DNA of 64,000 nucleotides from Lysobacter_C sp966210725 (GCA_966210725.1 CBIHLN010000001.1:16471-80470); one strand, 5' to 3'; counted from the stretch's first letter, positions 1-9,534 are shown. The notes: generated by a model from the letters alone, not told the origin. Translations and numbers: made by a program.

Positions 1-1
1 C

Positions 2-379
2 CGGAAGCCGCGCTCGTCCATCACCTTTGAATACACCCTGATGAAGGGCGTCAACGACCAGCCGCACCACGCGCGCGAACTGGCTCGGCTGATGCGGCAG
101 TTCGAAAATGCCGTCCAGATGAAGGATGCCGCCAAGGTCAACCTTATCCCGTTCAATCCGTTCCCGGGTACGCGCTTCGAGCGCTCGCCGGAGACGGACA
201 TCCGCACGTTCCAGAAGCTGCTGCAGGACGCCCGGGTGCTGACGACGGTACGGCGTACGCGGGGCGACGACATCGATGCGGCGTGCGGCCAGCTCAAGGG
301 CCAGGTCATGGACCGGACGCGGCGGCAGGCGGAGTTCCGCAAGTCGTTGCAGGACGGCGGAGTCAGCGATGCCGCTTGA
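2..379 (+). CDS. rlmN: RlmN, 23S rRNA (adenine-2503-C2) methyltransferase, C-terminal part
   Basis: The reading frame is open from the window edge, so the gene starts upstream. The C-terminal 125 residues carry the family's signature end: ITFEYTLMKGVND, the VNLIPFNPFPGTRF stretch and VRRTRGDDIDAACGQL. RlmN is a radical-SAM enzyme that methylates A2503 of 23S rRNA and A37 of some tRNAs; the CxxxC cluster motif would lie upstream and is not visible. The stop overlaps the start of pilW by 11 bp, suggesting cotranscription, as in the rlmN-pilF-rodZ order of many gammaproteobacteria. Confidence 0.95.
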   Translation, partial: RKPRSSITFEYTLMKGVNDQPHHARELARLMRQFENAVQMKDAAKVNLIPFNPFPGTRFERSPETDIRTFQKLLQDARVLTTVRRTRGDDIDAACGQLKGQVMDRTRRQAEFRKSLQDGGVSDAA

Positions 380-1208
380 TGCCCGGCTGCGTCCGTACAC
401 GCTGCCTGTGATCGGGCTGCTGTTGGCCGTGGCGACGCTGACCGGTTGCAACCGGCTGACGTTTGTCCGCCCCAGCCTGGAGCGGGGCGACTTCGAGAAG
501 GTGGCAGCGGACGTTGACGTGCGCGAATCCAGCGAGCGCGTCGCGGCCCGCAAGGCGAGCGTCCACCTGCGGCGCGCCCAAGCGCATCTGGCCCGACGCG
601 AATTCGGGAAGGCGGAAGACGAGGCGCGCCAGGCAATCAGGCTGGATGCGGCCTCGGAAGGCGGCTACACCCTGCTGGCGGTGATCCATGACCAGAAGGG
701 ACACGCTGCGCAGGCAGGCGAGTATTACCGCAAGGCCACGGAGCTCGCGCCGAACCGGGGCGGGCCGCTCAACAATTACGGCACTTGGCTGTGCTCGAAT
801 GGCCGCGAGCAGGCGTCGCTCGAGTGGTTCGAGCGTGCGGTGGCCGCTCCGGGTTACCCGACACGGGCCGGCGCGTTGGCCAATGCCGGTCGGTGTGCGG
901 ATCGGGCTGGGCTCGACACGCGTGCGGATGCCTATTTGCGGACGGCGATCCAGATGGACCCCGCTAATCCGATCGCGCTTGCCACCTTAGCGGAGCGGGC
1001 ATATCGACGGGGCGATGGGATGCAGGCCCGGGCCTTTTCTGAACGACGACTGACTGCGGCGCCGCCGGATGCGGCATCATTGCTGCTTGCGTCACAAATT
1101 GAGGAAATGCTCGGCGACAGCGCCGCAGCCGCCAGATACGTTCAGCGAATGAGGGCGGAGTTCCCGAGCGCTTCGGGCTCCGGTACGGGGGAAGAAAGCA
1201 GGCGATGA
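369..1208 (+). CDS. pilW: PilW/PilF, type IV pilus biogenesis lipoprotein with TPR repeats
   Basis: A 279-residue outer-membrane lipoprotein acting as pilotin for the type IV pilus secretin PilQ. The N-terminus has a hydrophobic signal ending in the lipobox LTGC (acylated Cys27), followed by TPR-like helical repeats (for example HLARREFGKAEDEARQAIRLD and YYRKATELAPNRGGPLNNYGTWLC). The ATG at 369 is chosen because it places the signal peptide correctly and has GGCGGAG just upstream; a longer in-frame start at 276 would put about 30 arginine-rich residues before the signal. It overlaps rlmN by 11 bp and the next gene by 4 bp. Confidence 0.9.
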   Translation: MPLDARLRPYTLPVIGLLLAVATLTGCNRLTFVRPSLERGDFEKVAADVDVRESSERVAARKASVHLRRAQAHLARREFGKAEDEARQAIRLDAASEGGYTLLAVIHDQKGHAAQAGEYYRKATELAPNRGGPLNNYGTWLCSNGREQASLEWFERAVAAPGYPTRAGALANAGRCADRAGLDTRADAYLRTAIQMDPANPIALATLAERAYRRGDGMQARAFSERRLTAAPPDAASLLLASQIEEMLGDSAAAARYVQRMRAEFPSASGSGTGEESRR

Positions 1209-2023
1209 TCCAGACCAACGATGTCGCACCCGGTTGCGACGGTTGCGGTGCGCGCCTTCGGGCGGCACGTGTAGCGGCCGGGCTCACCCATGAAGACGTT
1301 GCCGCGCGGCTGAAAATGCCGGTGCGCGTGGTGCGCGCGCTGGAAGCGGACGACTGGACCCCGCTCGGGGCGCCGGTGTTCGTCCGGGGACAACTGCGAA
1401 GCTACGCGCGCCTGTTGAAGGTCGACATCGAGCATGAGCTGTTGGAGTCGCCCATCAAGCCGGTCGCGCCACCGGAGCTCGTTAGCCACACCCATGTCCC
1501 TCGATACCGCGTGATGGCCGAACAGTTGGCACGGCGGGCCGTTTACGTGGTGCTGACCGTCGCGATTGCGCTGCCGGTATGGCTGGCCACCCGGCCGCAT
1601 CTGTCAAACGGGTTGGCGGTGGAGTCCCTGGACCTGCCGGCTGCGGTTACCGGCGCTCCCGACCCTCGCCCTGAGGCGCGGGCACCCGTGGAGCGCACGC
1701 CCATCATCGCCTCCATGGCGGCTCTGCCGCAGCGCAAGTCGACTGATCCGGCTTCCGCATCTGGCCTGTCGTTGAAGTTCAACGAAGCCAGCTGGGTGCA
1801 GGTGTTCTCGCAGGAGGGCGAGGCCCTGGAGCAGGGCATGATGGAGCCGGGCCAGCGTCTGAGCTACGGCAAGGGGCAGGTGGGGCGCGTGGTGCTCGGC
1901 AATTCAGCTGCTGTCGAGGCGCGTCGGGACGGCGAGGCGATCGACCTCCAGCCGTTCATCCGAGCGAACGTCGCGCGCTTTACGCTATCCTCTGACGGCT
2001 CGCTGGCGCCGGTTCGCGACTGA
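1205..2023 (+). CDS. rodZ: RodZ-like helix-turn-helix membrane protein (DUF4115)
   Basis: A 272-residue protein with RodZ architecture: a cytoplasmic HTH domain (about residues 15-80, LRAARVAAGLTHEDVAARLKMP), one membrane segment at about 112-132, and a C-terminal periplasmic DUF4115 domain from about 188 (SLKFNEASWVQVF). RodZ links MreB to the cell-wall elongation machinery. It starts in an ATGA overlap with pilW. In E. coli ispG and hisS follow rodZ; here neither is present and yfgM comes next after about 105 bp with no gene. Confidence 0.87.
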   Translation: MIQTNDVAPGCDGCGARLRAARVAAGLTHEDVAARLKMPVRVVRALEADDWTPLGAPVFVRGQLRSYARLLKVDIEHELLESPIKPVAPPELVSHTHVPRYRVMAEQLARRAVYVVLTVAIALPVWLATRPHLSNGLAVESLDLPAAVTGAPDPRPEARAPVERTPIIASMAALPQRKSTDPASASGLSLKFNEASWVQVFSQEGEALEQGMMEPGQRLSYGKGQVGRVVLGNSAAVEARRDGEAIDLQPFIRANVARFTLSSDGSLAPVRD

Positions 2024-2128
2024 TCCCGCGCCGCGGCTCACGCCCCTCGCATCGGCCGGCGTAGTCCGGCCGATCGCATTTCTATCCCCGGCCCGCCGAC
2101 TGGTGGGCCCCCTGCATGGCAGCCCGGC

Positions 2129-2758
2129 ATGGCGCTAGACGATCTGCTCGACGAACACGAACAAAGCGAACGCGTACAGGACTGGTTGCGGCGCAACGGC
2201 GCCGGCCTCATCGGTGGCGTGGTCCTGGGACTGGCCGCCATTGGCGGCTGGCAGTGGTGGCAGGGCGAGCAGGATGCCCGGAAGCTGGCCGCGGCCGACC
2301 AGTACCAACAGGCGCTGGATGGCATCCAGGACGATGCTGCCGCGGCATCGGACAAGATCGCCGCGCTGCCTCCCGGCAGGTTCCAGGAGCTGGCGTGGTT
2401 GCAGCTTGTGGCTGCGCAAGTCGAAGCCGCGCAGGCCGACGCCGCGATCACGACGCTGCGTGCGATCCGCAGCGAAGACCCGGCCATGCAGGAGGTCGTC
2501 GCGCGACGGCTGGCCCGCCTGCTGATCGATACCGGGGAGCCCGCGCAGGCGCTTGAGCTGCTTGCGTTGGACGACGGTCCGGCCGCGCTCGAGATCCGCG
2601 GTGATGCACAGCTGGCGCTCGGCAAGGCCGAGCTGGCGCGCGAGGCCTACACCCGGGCGCTTGCAGGCATGGACATCGCCTCCCCGCAGCGCGGCATTCT
2701 TGAATTGAAACTCACCGATGCCGGTGGGTCCGTCGACCGTTCCGAGGCCCAGTCTTGA
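2129..2758 (+). CDS. yfgM: YfgM-like ancillary SecYEG/BamB-partner TPR protein
   Basis: A 209-residue protein with a short cytoplasmic N-terminus (MALDDLLDEHEQSERVQDWLRRNG), one membrane segment (GLIGGVVLGLAAIGGWQWW, about 25-43) and a periplasmic TPR-like C-terminal region. This matches YfgM, which associates with the SecYEG translocon and periplasmic chaperones. Position directly before bamB and der is the conserved neighbourhood. Its stop codon overlaps the bamB start (TGATG). Confidence 0.9.
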   Translation: MALDDLLDEHEQSERVQDWLRRNGAGLIGGVVLGLAAIGGWQWWQGEQDARKLAAADQYQQALDGIQDDAAAASDKIAALPPGRFQELAWLQLVAAQVEAAQADAAITTLRAIRSEDPAMQEVVARRLARLLIDTGEPAQALELLALDDGPAALEIRGDAQLALGKAELAREAYTRALAGMDIASPQRGILELKLTDAGGSVDRSEAQS

Positions 2759-3948
2759 TGAAGTCCGCACTGCATCCGCACCGCTTTCTCCTGCGCACCG
2801 CCGCCGCCGTGGCGTGCCTGGCCGTCCTGTCGGGTTGCACGACCGTTCGTGGCTGGTTCGACAGCGATGACGACGAGGCGGGTAAACCCGCCGCATTGAC
2901 CGAGTTCACCCCCTCGGCCAGCGTCGCGGAACTGTGGTCGTCGAACGTGGGCAAGGGCGAGGGTCGTCTGGGCGCGCGCCAGGGCCCGGTCGTGTTGGAC
3001 GGCCGCGTCTACGCGGCGGCCATCGAGGGTGGGGTGCGCGCACTCGATCTCCAGACGGGTGCGTCCGCCTGGCATTACGCCTCTGACGTGCGCATCAGCG
3101 GCGGCCCCGGTGCCGGCGACGGGCTGGTCGTGGTCGGTGGCCTGGACGGTGAAGTGATCGCGCTCGACGCCGCCACGGGCGCGCAGCGTTGGGAAGCGAA
3201 GGTCAACAACGAGGTGATCGCCGCACCCGCCATCGGTATGGGCATGGTGTTCGTGCGCTCCAATGACGGTCGCGTCACCGCGCTCGATGCCGCCAGTGGC
3301 GAGCGTCGCTGGTTCTGGAACCGCGATGTGCCGTCGCTGTCCGTGCGTGGCAACGATGCCGTGCTGCTCGGTCCGGGCTACGTGTTCGTGGGCAACGACG
3401 ACGGCACCATTGCCGCCCTGAGCGCCACCGACGGCGCGCCGCTGTGGGAGCAGGTGGTTGGCGATCAGGAAGGGCGCACCGAGCTCGACCGGATGGCGGA
3501 TGTCGACGGCACTCCGGTGCTGGACGGCGCCGCGATATACGCCACCAGCTTCCAGCAGCAGACCCTCGCCATCGACGGCCCGACCGGGCGCCCGATGTGG
3601 TCCAGCCAGCAGGGCGGCGCAGGTCGCATCGGCCTGGCGCCGGACCGCCTCGTCGTTTCGGCACCCGACGGCACCGTCTATGCGCTGGACAAGGCCTCCG
3701 GAAGCGCGCTCTGGCAGCAGCCGGGCCTGGCGCGGCGCAACCTCACCGCACCGGCGGTACAGGGTGACTATGCCGTGGTCGGCGACTTCGATGGCTACCT
3801 GCACTGGCTGAACCTGCAGAACGGCGAGTTCGCTGCCCGCACGCGCGTGTCCGGCAATGCCCTCCGTGCAGCGCCCGTGGTGGCCGATGGCGTGCTGCTG
3901 GCGCAGGACACCGACGGCCGCCTGAGCGCCTTCCGTCTCGGTCAATGA
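2758..3948 (+). CDS. bamB: BamB, outer-membrane protein assembly lipoprotein
   Basis: A 396-residue lipoprotein subunit of the BAM complex that folds beta-barrel proteins into the outer membrane. The signal peptide ends in the lipobox VLSGC (Cys27). The rest is an eight-bladed beta-propeller with PQQ-type repeats (for example GGVRALDLQTGASAWHY, GEVIALDAATGAQRWEA, GRVTALDAASGERRWFW). The ATG at 2758 overlaps the yfgM stop as TGATG; a TTG at 2755 would only add one residue. Conserved placement between yfgM and der supports the call. Confidence 0.95.
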   Translation: MKSALHPHRFLLRTAAAVACLAVLSGCTTVRGWFDSDDDEAGKPAALTEFTPSASVAELWSSNVGKGEGRLGARQGPVVLDGRVYAAAIEGGVRALDLQTGASAWHYASDVRISGGPGAGDGLVVVGGLDGEVIALDAATGAQRWEAKVNNEVIAAPAIGMGMVFVRSNDGRVTALDAASGERRWFWNRDVPSLSVRGNDAVLLGPGYVFVGNDDGTIAALSATDGAPLWEQVVGDQEGRTELDRMADVDGTPVLDGAAIYATSFQQQTLAIDGPTGRPMWSSQQGGAGRIGLAPDRLVVSAPDGTVYALDKASGSALWQQPGLARRNLTAPAVQGDYAVVGDFDGYLHWLNLQNGEFAARTRVSGNALRAAPVVADGVLLAQDTDGRLSAFRLGQ

Positions 3949-4087
3949 CACTGCGGCGGCGCGGCATGCCCGCGCCGCCGATGCTTGGATGCCCATCGCG
4001 GGTATCAAGCGCTGAACGCGGGTGACCGGGGCGAACCTGGGCGACCCTGTCCTCCCCACGCCTCCGTTCCCGCTTCAAGGTCGAACC

Positions 4088-5485
4088 ATGCTGCCCCTCG
4101 TCGCCCTCGTCGGCCGTCCCAACGTTGGCAAGTCCACGTTGTTCAACGCGCTTACGCGCACCCGCGACGCGCTCGTCCACGACGAGCCGGGCGTAACCCG
4201 TGACCGCCACTACGGCGTCTGTCGGCCGGAGGGTCAGCGTGCGTTTGCCGTGGTCGATACCGGCGGCATCGCGGGTGAAGATGAAGGGCTCGCTGGCGCC
4301 ACGGCCCGTCAGGCCCGGGCAGCGGCTGAAGAAGCGGACCTGGTGCTGTTTATCGTCGATGGGCGCGAGGGCGCCTCCGCGCTGGACGACGACATCCTGC
4401 GCTGGCTGCGCAAGGCCTCCCGCCCCACGATGCTGGTCATCAACAAGACCGAGGGCCTGGAGTCGAACGCCGTGCGCGCGGACTTCGCCCGGTACGGCTT
4501 CGCCGAAATGCTGGCGATCTCCTCGGCGCACCGCCAGGGCATCGACGACCTGATCGACGAGATCATCGAGAAGTTGCCCGAAGAGGGCGCGACCGCGCAA
4601 CTGGACACGGATCCATCGCGCATCCGCGTGGCCTTCATCGGTCGCCCGAACGTGGGCAAGTCGACCCTGGTCAACCGCCTGCTGGGGGAGGAGCGGATGA
4701 TCGCCTCCGACGTGCCCGGCACGACGCGCGACTCGGTGTCGGTCGACATGGAGCGCGATGGCCGCCTGTACCGGCTGATCGACACGGCCGGCGTGCGCCG
4801 CAAGGCGCGCGTGGATGATGCGGTGGAGAAGTTCTCCATCATCAAGACGCTTCAGGCGATCGAGCAGTGCCAGGTGGCGGTGGTCATGCTGGACGCCGGC
4901 GAGGGCGTGACCGACCAGGATGCCAGCGTATTGGGGTACGCCCTGGATGCCGGCCGTGCGCTGGTGGTGGCGGTCAACAAGTGGGACGGGCAGACCGACT
5001 ACCAGCGGCAGCAGACCGAAGCGCTGCTGGCGCGAAAGCTCGCGTTCGTGGAGTGGGCCGAAGCGGTGCGCATCAGCGCCAAGCACGGCTCGGGGCTACG
5101 CGAACTGTTCAACGCCATCCACCGGGCGCACACGTCGGCGACCCGCGAGTTCGGCACCACCGAGGTCACCAAGGCGGTCGAGATCGCCTATGAGACCAAC
5201 CCGCCGCCGGTCGTGCGTGGGCATGTCGCCAAGCTGCGGTTTGCCCATCCCAGCGGCACCAATCCGCCGACATTCACGGTGCACGGCACCCGCCTGCGCA
5301 CGCTGACCGACAGCTACAAGCGTTATCTGGAGAATTTCTTCCGCAAGCGCTTCAAGCTCGTCGGCACGCCCGTGCGCTTCCTGTTCAAGGAAGGCACCAA
5401 CCCGTACGAAGGCAAGAAGAACGTGCTGACCGACAAGCAGGTGGCGAAGAAGCGTCGCCTGATCAGGCACGTCAAGCGCAAGTGA
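4088..5485 (+). CDS. der: Der (EngA), ribosome biogenesis GTPase with two G domains
   Basis: A 465-residue essential GTPase for 50S subunit maturation. Two tandem GTPase domains each start with GRPNVGKS (residues 9-16 and about 186-193) and carry DTGG/DTAG G3 motifs and NKTE/NKWD G4 motifs; a C-terminal KH-like domain ends in a basic tail (KKRRLIRHVKRK). The ATG at 4088 puts the first P-loop at the family position; the in-frame GTG at 4022 would add 22 residues with no family resemblance. The stop overlaps the mobA GTG start. Confidence 0.96.
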   Translation: MLPLVALVGRPNVGKSTLFNALTRTRDALVHDEPGVTRDRHYGVCRPEGQRAFAVVDTGGIAGEDEGLAGATARQARAAAEEADLVLFIVDGREGASALDDDILRWLRKASRPTMLVINKTEGLESNAVRADFARYGFAEMLAISSAHRQGIDDLIDEIIEKLPEEGATAQLDTDPSRIRVAFIGRPNVGKSTLVNRLLGEERMIASDVPGTTRDSVSVDMERDGRLYRLIDTAGVRRKARVDDAVEKFSIIKTLQAIEQCQVAVVMLDAGEGVTDQDASVLGYALDAGRALVVAVNKWDGQTDYQRQQTEALLARKLAFVEWAEAVRISAKHGSGLRELFNAIHRAHTSATREFGTTEVTKAVEIAYETNPPPVVRGHVAKLRFAHPSGTNPPTFTVHGTRLRTLTDSYKRYLENFFRKRFKLVGTPVRFLFKEGTNPYEGKKNVLTDKQVAKKRRLIRHVKRK

Positions 5486-6096
5486 CCCGCGCGGCGGCCG
5501 ACGCACGTCCGGTCACGCTCGGATTGCTGGCGGGCGGGCAGGGCACGCGGCTGGGCGGTGTCGACAAGGCGTGGCTGCTGTGCGACGGGCAACCCCAGGT
5601 GGTGCGCCTGGCTGCGCTGTTCCCGGAGGTTGCGGAGGTCCTGGTCAGCAGCAACGGGCCCGTCGCGGGTTACGCGTTGCTGGGCCTGCGTGTCATCGCC
5701 GATACCACCCCCGGCTTGGGGCCGGTCGCCGGGCTGGCGGCGCTCGCCAACGCGTGTCGAACCCCGTGGCTGCTGACCTTGCCGGTCGATGCGGTCGACC
5801 CTCCCGTGGATCTGCTGGAGCGCCTGATGGATGCGGCCTTGGCCGAGAGTGGCGTCGCCGGAGCGGTCGTCCACGACGATGAGGGACTTCAACCGCTGGC
5901 GGCGCTCTGGGCGACGGATGTCCTGGCCATCCACGCCCGGGCTGCACTGGCGGCAGGCCGGCTGGCCGTTCATCAGCTCGTCGATGCCGCGCGCCTGCGG
6001 CCGACCAGGCTGCCCGGCGTGCAGTTGGGCAACCTCAACACGTTCGACGACCTCGAGGCCGCCCGCGCGACGCTTCCCGATGGAGGATCGAGATGA
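5482..6096 (+). CDS. mobA: MobA, molybdenum cofactor guanylyltransferase
   Basis: A 204-residue nucleotidyltransferase that joins GMP to molybdopterin to form the MGD cofactor. The N-terminal GTP-binding signature LLAGGQGTRLGGVDKAWL and the acidic LPVDAVDPP segment are seen; the end (GNLNTFDDLEAAR) matches the family's NxNTPEDL-like tail. It starts with GTG overlapping the der stop and ends in an ATGA overlap with moeA, so mobA-moeA are probably translationally coupled. Confidence 0.9.
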   Translation: MTRAAADARPVTLGLLAGGQGTRLGGVDKAWLLCDGQPQVVRLAALFPEVAEVLVSSNGPVAGYALLGLRVIADTTPGLGPVAGLAALANACRTPWLLTLPVDAVDPPVDLLERLMDAALAESGVAGAVVHDDEGLQPLAALWATDVLAIHARAALAAGRLAVHQLVDAARLRPTRLPGVQLGNLNTFDDLEAARATLPDGGSR

Positions 6097-7316
6097 CAGC
6101 AGCAGTATTCCCGACCTCGATCGTGCTCGCCGAGGCGCTCGACATCATTGCCGAGGTCGCCGCGCGGCACCGGCTCGACAGCGAGTCGCTGGCGCTCGGG
6201 CGCACGCACGGCCGCGTGCTGGCACAGGATGTCGTCGCGCCCATGCCGTTGCCGCCGTTCGACAACAGCGCCATGGACGGATTCGCCTACCGGCACGCCG
6301 ATCTCGCCGACGGGCCGACCCGCCTCCGGCTCGCCGGCGAGCAGTTCGCCGGTACCGCCGAGGCCGGCTCGATCTCGGACGGCGAATGCTGGCGAATCAC
6401 GACCGGTGCGCCGATGCCGTCAGGCGCCGACAGCGTGGTGATCAAGGAGCGCGTGGCCGCCGATGGCGACCACGTGCTCGTACCGGCCGGCGAGGTGGCC
6501 GGCGCCAACGTGAGGTGCGCCGGCGAGGACGTCGGCGAGGGTGACCGGGTGCTGAGCGCGGGACAGTGGCTGACGCCGGCGCGGGTCTCGCTCGCCGCCT
6601 CGCTGGGCCTGCCCTCACTCTCCGTGAGCCGTCGCCCGACGGTCGCCGTGTTCACCAGCGGCGACGAGCTGGTCGAGCCCGGCCTGCCACTCGCACCGGG
6701 GCAAATCCACGACAGCAACCGCGAATTGCTGATGGGCCTGTTGCGTGCCGAGGGGCTGGAGCCCACGGCCTGGCCGCGCCTGCCCGATGACGCGCGGCAG
6801 GTCGAGATCGCGTTGCGCGACGCTGCATGCGCTTTCGACGTGGTCCTGACCTGCGGCGCGGTGTCGGCCGGCGAGAAGGACCATATCCCGGCGGTCGTCG
6901 AACGCTTCGGTGACGTCCATTTCTGGAAAGTGCTGATGAAGCCGGGCATGCCGGCGCTGCTCGGCAGCATCGACCAGGCCCGCATCCTCGCGCTGCCGGG
7001 CAACCCGGTATCCGTGTTGGCGACCTGGCTGACGCTGGGCCGTGCGCTGGTGGACGGGCTGCAGGGCCGCAGCGAGCCGCGCCCCGTCTGGAAAGCGCGA
7101 CTGGCAGCGCCGATCGACAAGCGCCACCCGCGCCGGGAGTTCATCCGGGCATCCCTCCAGTGCGATGACGGGGGCCACCTGGTGGTGGTGCCCAGCGGGG
7201 CGACCGGCTCCCACCGCCTGCGCGCGGCGGCCGATGCGGACGCCTTGGTGGTCGTACCCGAAGGCCCGCAAGCGCTCCCCGCGGGCGCCATCGTCGAGGT
7301 CCTGCCGTACCGCTGA
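6093..7316 (+). CDS. moeA: MoeA, molybdopterin molybdenumtransferase
   Basis: A 407-residue enzyme that inserts molybdate into adenylylated molybdopterin. Visible family motifs are PLPPFDNSAMDGFA near residue 55, ITTGAPMPSGADSVV, TSGDEL, GQIHDSNRELL, CGAVSAGEKDHIP and LPGNPVSVLATW, followed by the C-terminal barrel domain. Full length for the family. It follows mobA with a 4-bp overlap and precedes the moeB fusion by 23 bp. Confidence 0.95.
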   Translation: MTAAVFPTSIVLAEALDIIAEVAARHRLDSESLALGRTHGRVLAQDVVAPMPLPPFDNSAMDGFAYRHADLADGPTRLRLAGEQFAGTAEAGSISDGECWRITTGAPMPSGADSVVIKERVAADGDHVLVPAGEVAGANVRCAGEDVGEGDRVLSAGQWLTPARVSLAASLGLPSLSVSRRPTVAVFTSGDELVEPGLPLAPGQIHDSNRELLMGLLRAEGLEPTAWPRLPDDARQVEIALRDAACAFDVVLTCGAVSAGEKDHIPAVVERFGDVHFWKVLMKPGMPALLGSIDQARILALPGNPVSVLATWLTLGRALVDGLQGRSEPRPVWKARLAAPIDKRHPRREFIRASLQCDDGGHLVVVPSGATGSHRLRAAADADALVVVPEGPQALPAGAIVEVLPYR

Positions 7317-7339
7317 GCCGGGCGCGCGATAATCGGGGC

Positions 7340-8488
7340 ATGGATCCGACGACCCGAGAGCGCCACATCGAACACATCCCGCCCGCCGAGGCTTATCGGC
7401 GCCAGCAGCGGGGCGGCCTGCTGATCGACGTGCGCGAGCACCATGAGCGCATGCTCGGGTTCGCCGCGGGTGCGACCGGCGTCGCCCGGGGCGATCTCGA
7501 GGGCGATCCGGCGGCGGCAGTCCCGCACCCGTCGACGCCTGTCATGCTGATCTGCCAGGTGGGCGGCCGCTCGCTCAAGGCCGCCGAAGTGCTCGTGGCG
7601 GCCGGCTATACCGGCGTGGCTACTGTCGAGGGCGGCACGGAACGCTGGATGGCGGACGGGCTGCCCATCGAGCGGCCCGAAGGCGATGCGGATTTCTTCG
7701 AACGCTACTCCCGCCACCTGCGCCTGCCGGAAGTGGGCGAGGCCGGTCAGCGACGCCTGCAGGCCGCACGCGTGGCGATGGTCGGAGCCGGTGGCCTGGG
7801 GTCGCCGGCGGCGTTCTACCTCGCCGCGGCCGGGGTCGGCTCGATCGTGCTCGCCGATGACGACGTGGTCGATCGCAGCAACCTGCAGCGCCAGGTGCTG
7901 CATACCGATGCCCGAGTGGGCATGCCGAAGGTGGAGTCGGCGCGCATCGCCCTGACGGCGCTGAACCCGGGCGTCGACATCGAAACCTTAGGCGAGCGCA
8001 TCGATTCCGGCAACGTGGAGCGCCTGATCGCCTCGGCCGATGTCGTGATCGACGGCGCCGACAACTTCCCCGCCCGTTACCTGCTCAACGACGCCTGCGT
8101 GAAGCTGGGCAAGCCCCTGGTCTACGGGGCGGTGCACCGTTTCGAAGGGCAGGTCAGCGTGTTCGATGCCGGCCGCCACCGGGGCGAGGCGCCCTGCTAC
8201 CGCTGTCTATTTCCGGAGCCGCCGCCAGCGGACGCCGCGCCCAACTGCGCCGAGGCCGGCGTGCTGGGTGTGCTGCCCGGCGTGATCGGCCTGCTGCAGG
8301 CTACCGAGGCGATCAAGCTCATCCTCGGGCTGGGCGAGCCGTTGCGCGGGCGGCTGCTGCACTTCGATGCGCTGGCCATGCGGTTCCGTGAAACCCGGCT
8401 GGGGGCCGATCCGCACTGTGCGGTATGCACACCGGGTACACCGTTTCCCGGCTATATCGACTACGCGCGGTTCTGCGCCGGCCCCTGA
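7340..8488 (+). CDS. moeB: MoeB/ThiF adenylyltransferase with an N-terminal rhodanese domain
   Basis: A 382-residue fusion. Residues about 10-110 are a rhodanese domain with candidate persulfide Cys72 in CQVGGRS. Residues from about 118 are a MoeB/ThiF/E1-like domain: nucleotide loop GAGGLGS (149-155), SNLQRQ (180-185), DGADNFPAR (238-246), and the zinc pairs CYRC (286-289) and CAVC (360-363). It should adenylylate the C-terminus of MoaD-type sulfur carriers; the rhodanese domain may supply sulfur. In the eukaryotic counterpart MOCS3 the rhodanese domain is C-terminal, so the order here is reversed. An AT-rich GATAAT lies just upstream of the start. Confidence 0.92.
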   Translation: MDPTTRERHIEHIPPAEAYRRQQRGGLLIDVREHHERMLGFAAGATGVARGDLEGDPAAAVPHPSTPVMLICQVGGRSLKAAEVLVAAGYTGVATVEGGTERWMADGLPIERPEGDADFFERYSRHLRLPEVGEAGQRRLQAARVAMVGAGGLGSPAAFYLAAAGVGSIVLADDDVVDRSNLQRQVLHTDARVGMPKVESARIALTALNPGVDIETLGERIDSGNVERLIASADVVIDGADNFPARYLLNDACVKLGKPLVYGAVHRFEGQVSVFDAGRHRGEAPCYRCLFPEPPPADAAPNCAEAGVLGVLPGVIGLLQATEAIKLILGLGEPLRGRLLHFDALAMRFRETRLGADPHCAVCTPGTPFPGYIDYARFCAGP

Positions 8489-8544
8489 CGCCCGCGTCCA
8501 TTGGCCTGCAGGCCATTCCCGTTAGGCGATGCGAGGATCAGGCG

Positions 8545-9534
8545 ATGAGGCAGGCCGCGTGGTGGAGTTGGGTAGCAGCGCTTGCGTTTGCGGGTGCATG
8601 GTCGAGCGCGGCCGAGGCGGGTTGCCTGTCGACCGACCCCGCCCAGGCCCGTGACCTGCCATCGCGGATCGCAGCGGTGGCCTGCCGCGAACATGCGCTC
8701 TGGTACCAGCCCTTCATTGATGCCGACGGGCGGCTGGTCAGTACCGCGGTGTACGAAGCCGAGGACACGCGTCTGAACGACGGCGCCACGCCGGCATGGC
8801 TGCGCGTGGTGGACTACTGGCAGGGCAGCGGATTGATGGGTGCGATGTCGTTCGCGCCCGGGGCCAGCACCTGCGCCTATGCACGTCGCGGCAGTGGGCC
8901 GGTGCCGGGCTGCCGGACATTCGTGATCGACAAACCGTGGTCGGCGGCCTTCATGTCGTACGTGATGGTGCAGTCGGGCGTCCCGGGGTTCCGCGCGTCA
9001 CCCGCCCACGTCGATTATGTCCGGGATGCCTATCTGCGCCCCGAATCGAGCCCGTACCTCGCGGAGGATCCACGCACCGCCCGTCCCGCGGTAGGCGACC
9101 TGCTGTGCTACGCCCGCGGGGGTGGCAGCGGGGCTGACAGCCACCCCGCGCTGTCGAGCTGGTTCGCCCGCAACCCCGGTGGTTCGCTGGCCATGCATTG
9201 CGATGTGGTGGTCGACGCGGGCAGCGACGGCAATGCGTATCTCATCGGCGGCAACCTGCTGCAGTCGGTGACCATGCGCATCCTGCCGCTCAACCGCAGC
9301 GGCCAGTTCTGGGGGCTGCCGCAGGGCGACAGCGCCTACTGCTCACCCCTCAACCGGGAGGCCTGCAGTTTCAACCGGCAGCAGTGGACCACGCTGCTCA
9401 AACTGAAACCGGGGCTGCCGATGCGGGCCATGCCGTCGCTCTCACCGCAGGCACCACCGTCGCAGGCCTGCTGCGTGCACTGCGTGGTCGGCTCGGGCGT
9501 GCCGCGCTGTGCGACGCCTGCAACGGGTGACTAG
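8545..9534 (+). CDS. Exported DUF2272-domain protein
   Basis: A 329-residue protein with a signal peptide (MRQAAWWSWVAALAFAGAWSSAAEAG, likely cleaved after AEA). The mature part matches the DUF2272 style: WSAAFMSYVMVQSG, PAVGDLLCY and the later CDVVVD...YLIGGNL stretch, which resemble NlpC/P60-like Cys-His hydrolase folds; the exact activity is unknown. The ATG at 8545 is chosen because it begins the signal peptide; an in-frame start at 8425 would lie inside moeB. It converges on the next gene with a 4-bp overlap of stop codons (CTAG). Confidence 0.75.
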   Translation: MRQAAWWSWVAALAFAGAWSSAAEAGCLSTDPAQARDLPSRIAAVACREHALWYQPFIDADGRLVSTAVYEAEDTRLNDGATPAWLRVVDYWQGSGLMGAMSFAPGASTCAYARRGSGPVPGCRTFVIDKPWSAAFMSYVMVQSGVPGFRASPAHVDYVRDAYLRPESSPYLAEDPRTARPAVGDLLCYARGGGSGADSHPALSSWFARNPGGSLAMHCDVVVDAGSDGNAYLIGGNLLQSVTMRILPLNRSGQFWGLPQGDSAYCSPLNREACSFNRQQWTTLLKLKPGLPMRAMPSLSPQAPPSQACCVHCVVGSGVPRCATPATGD

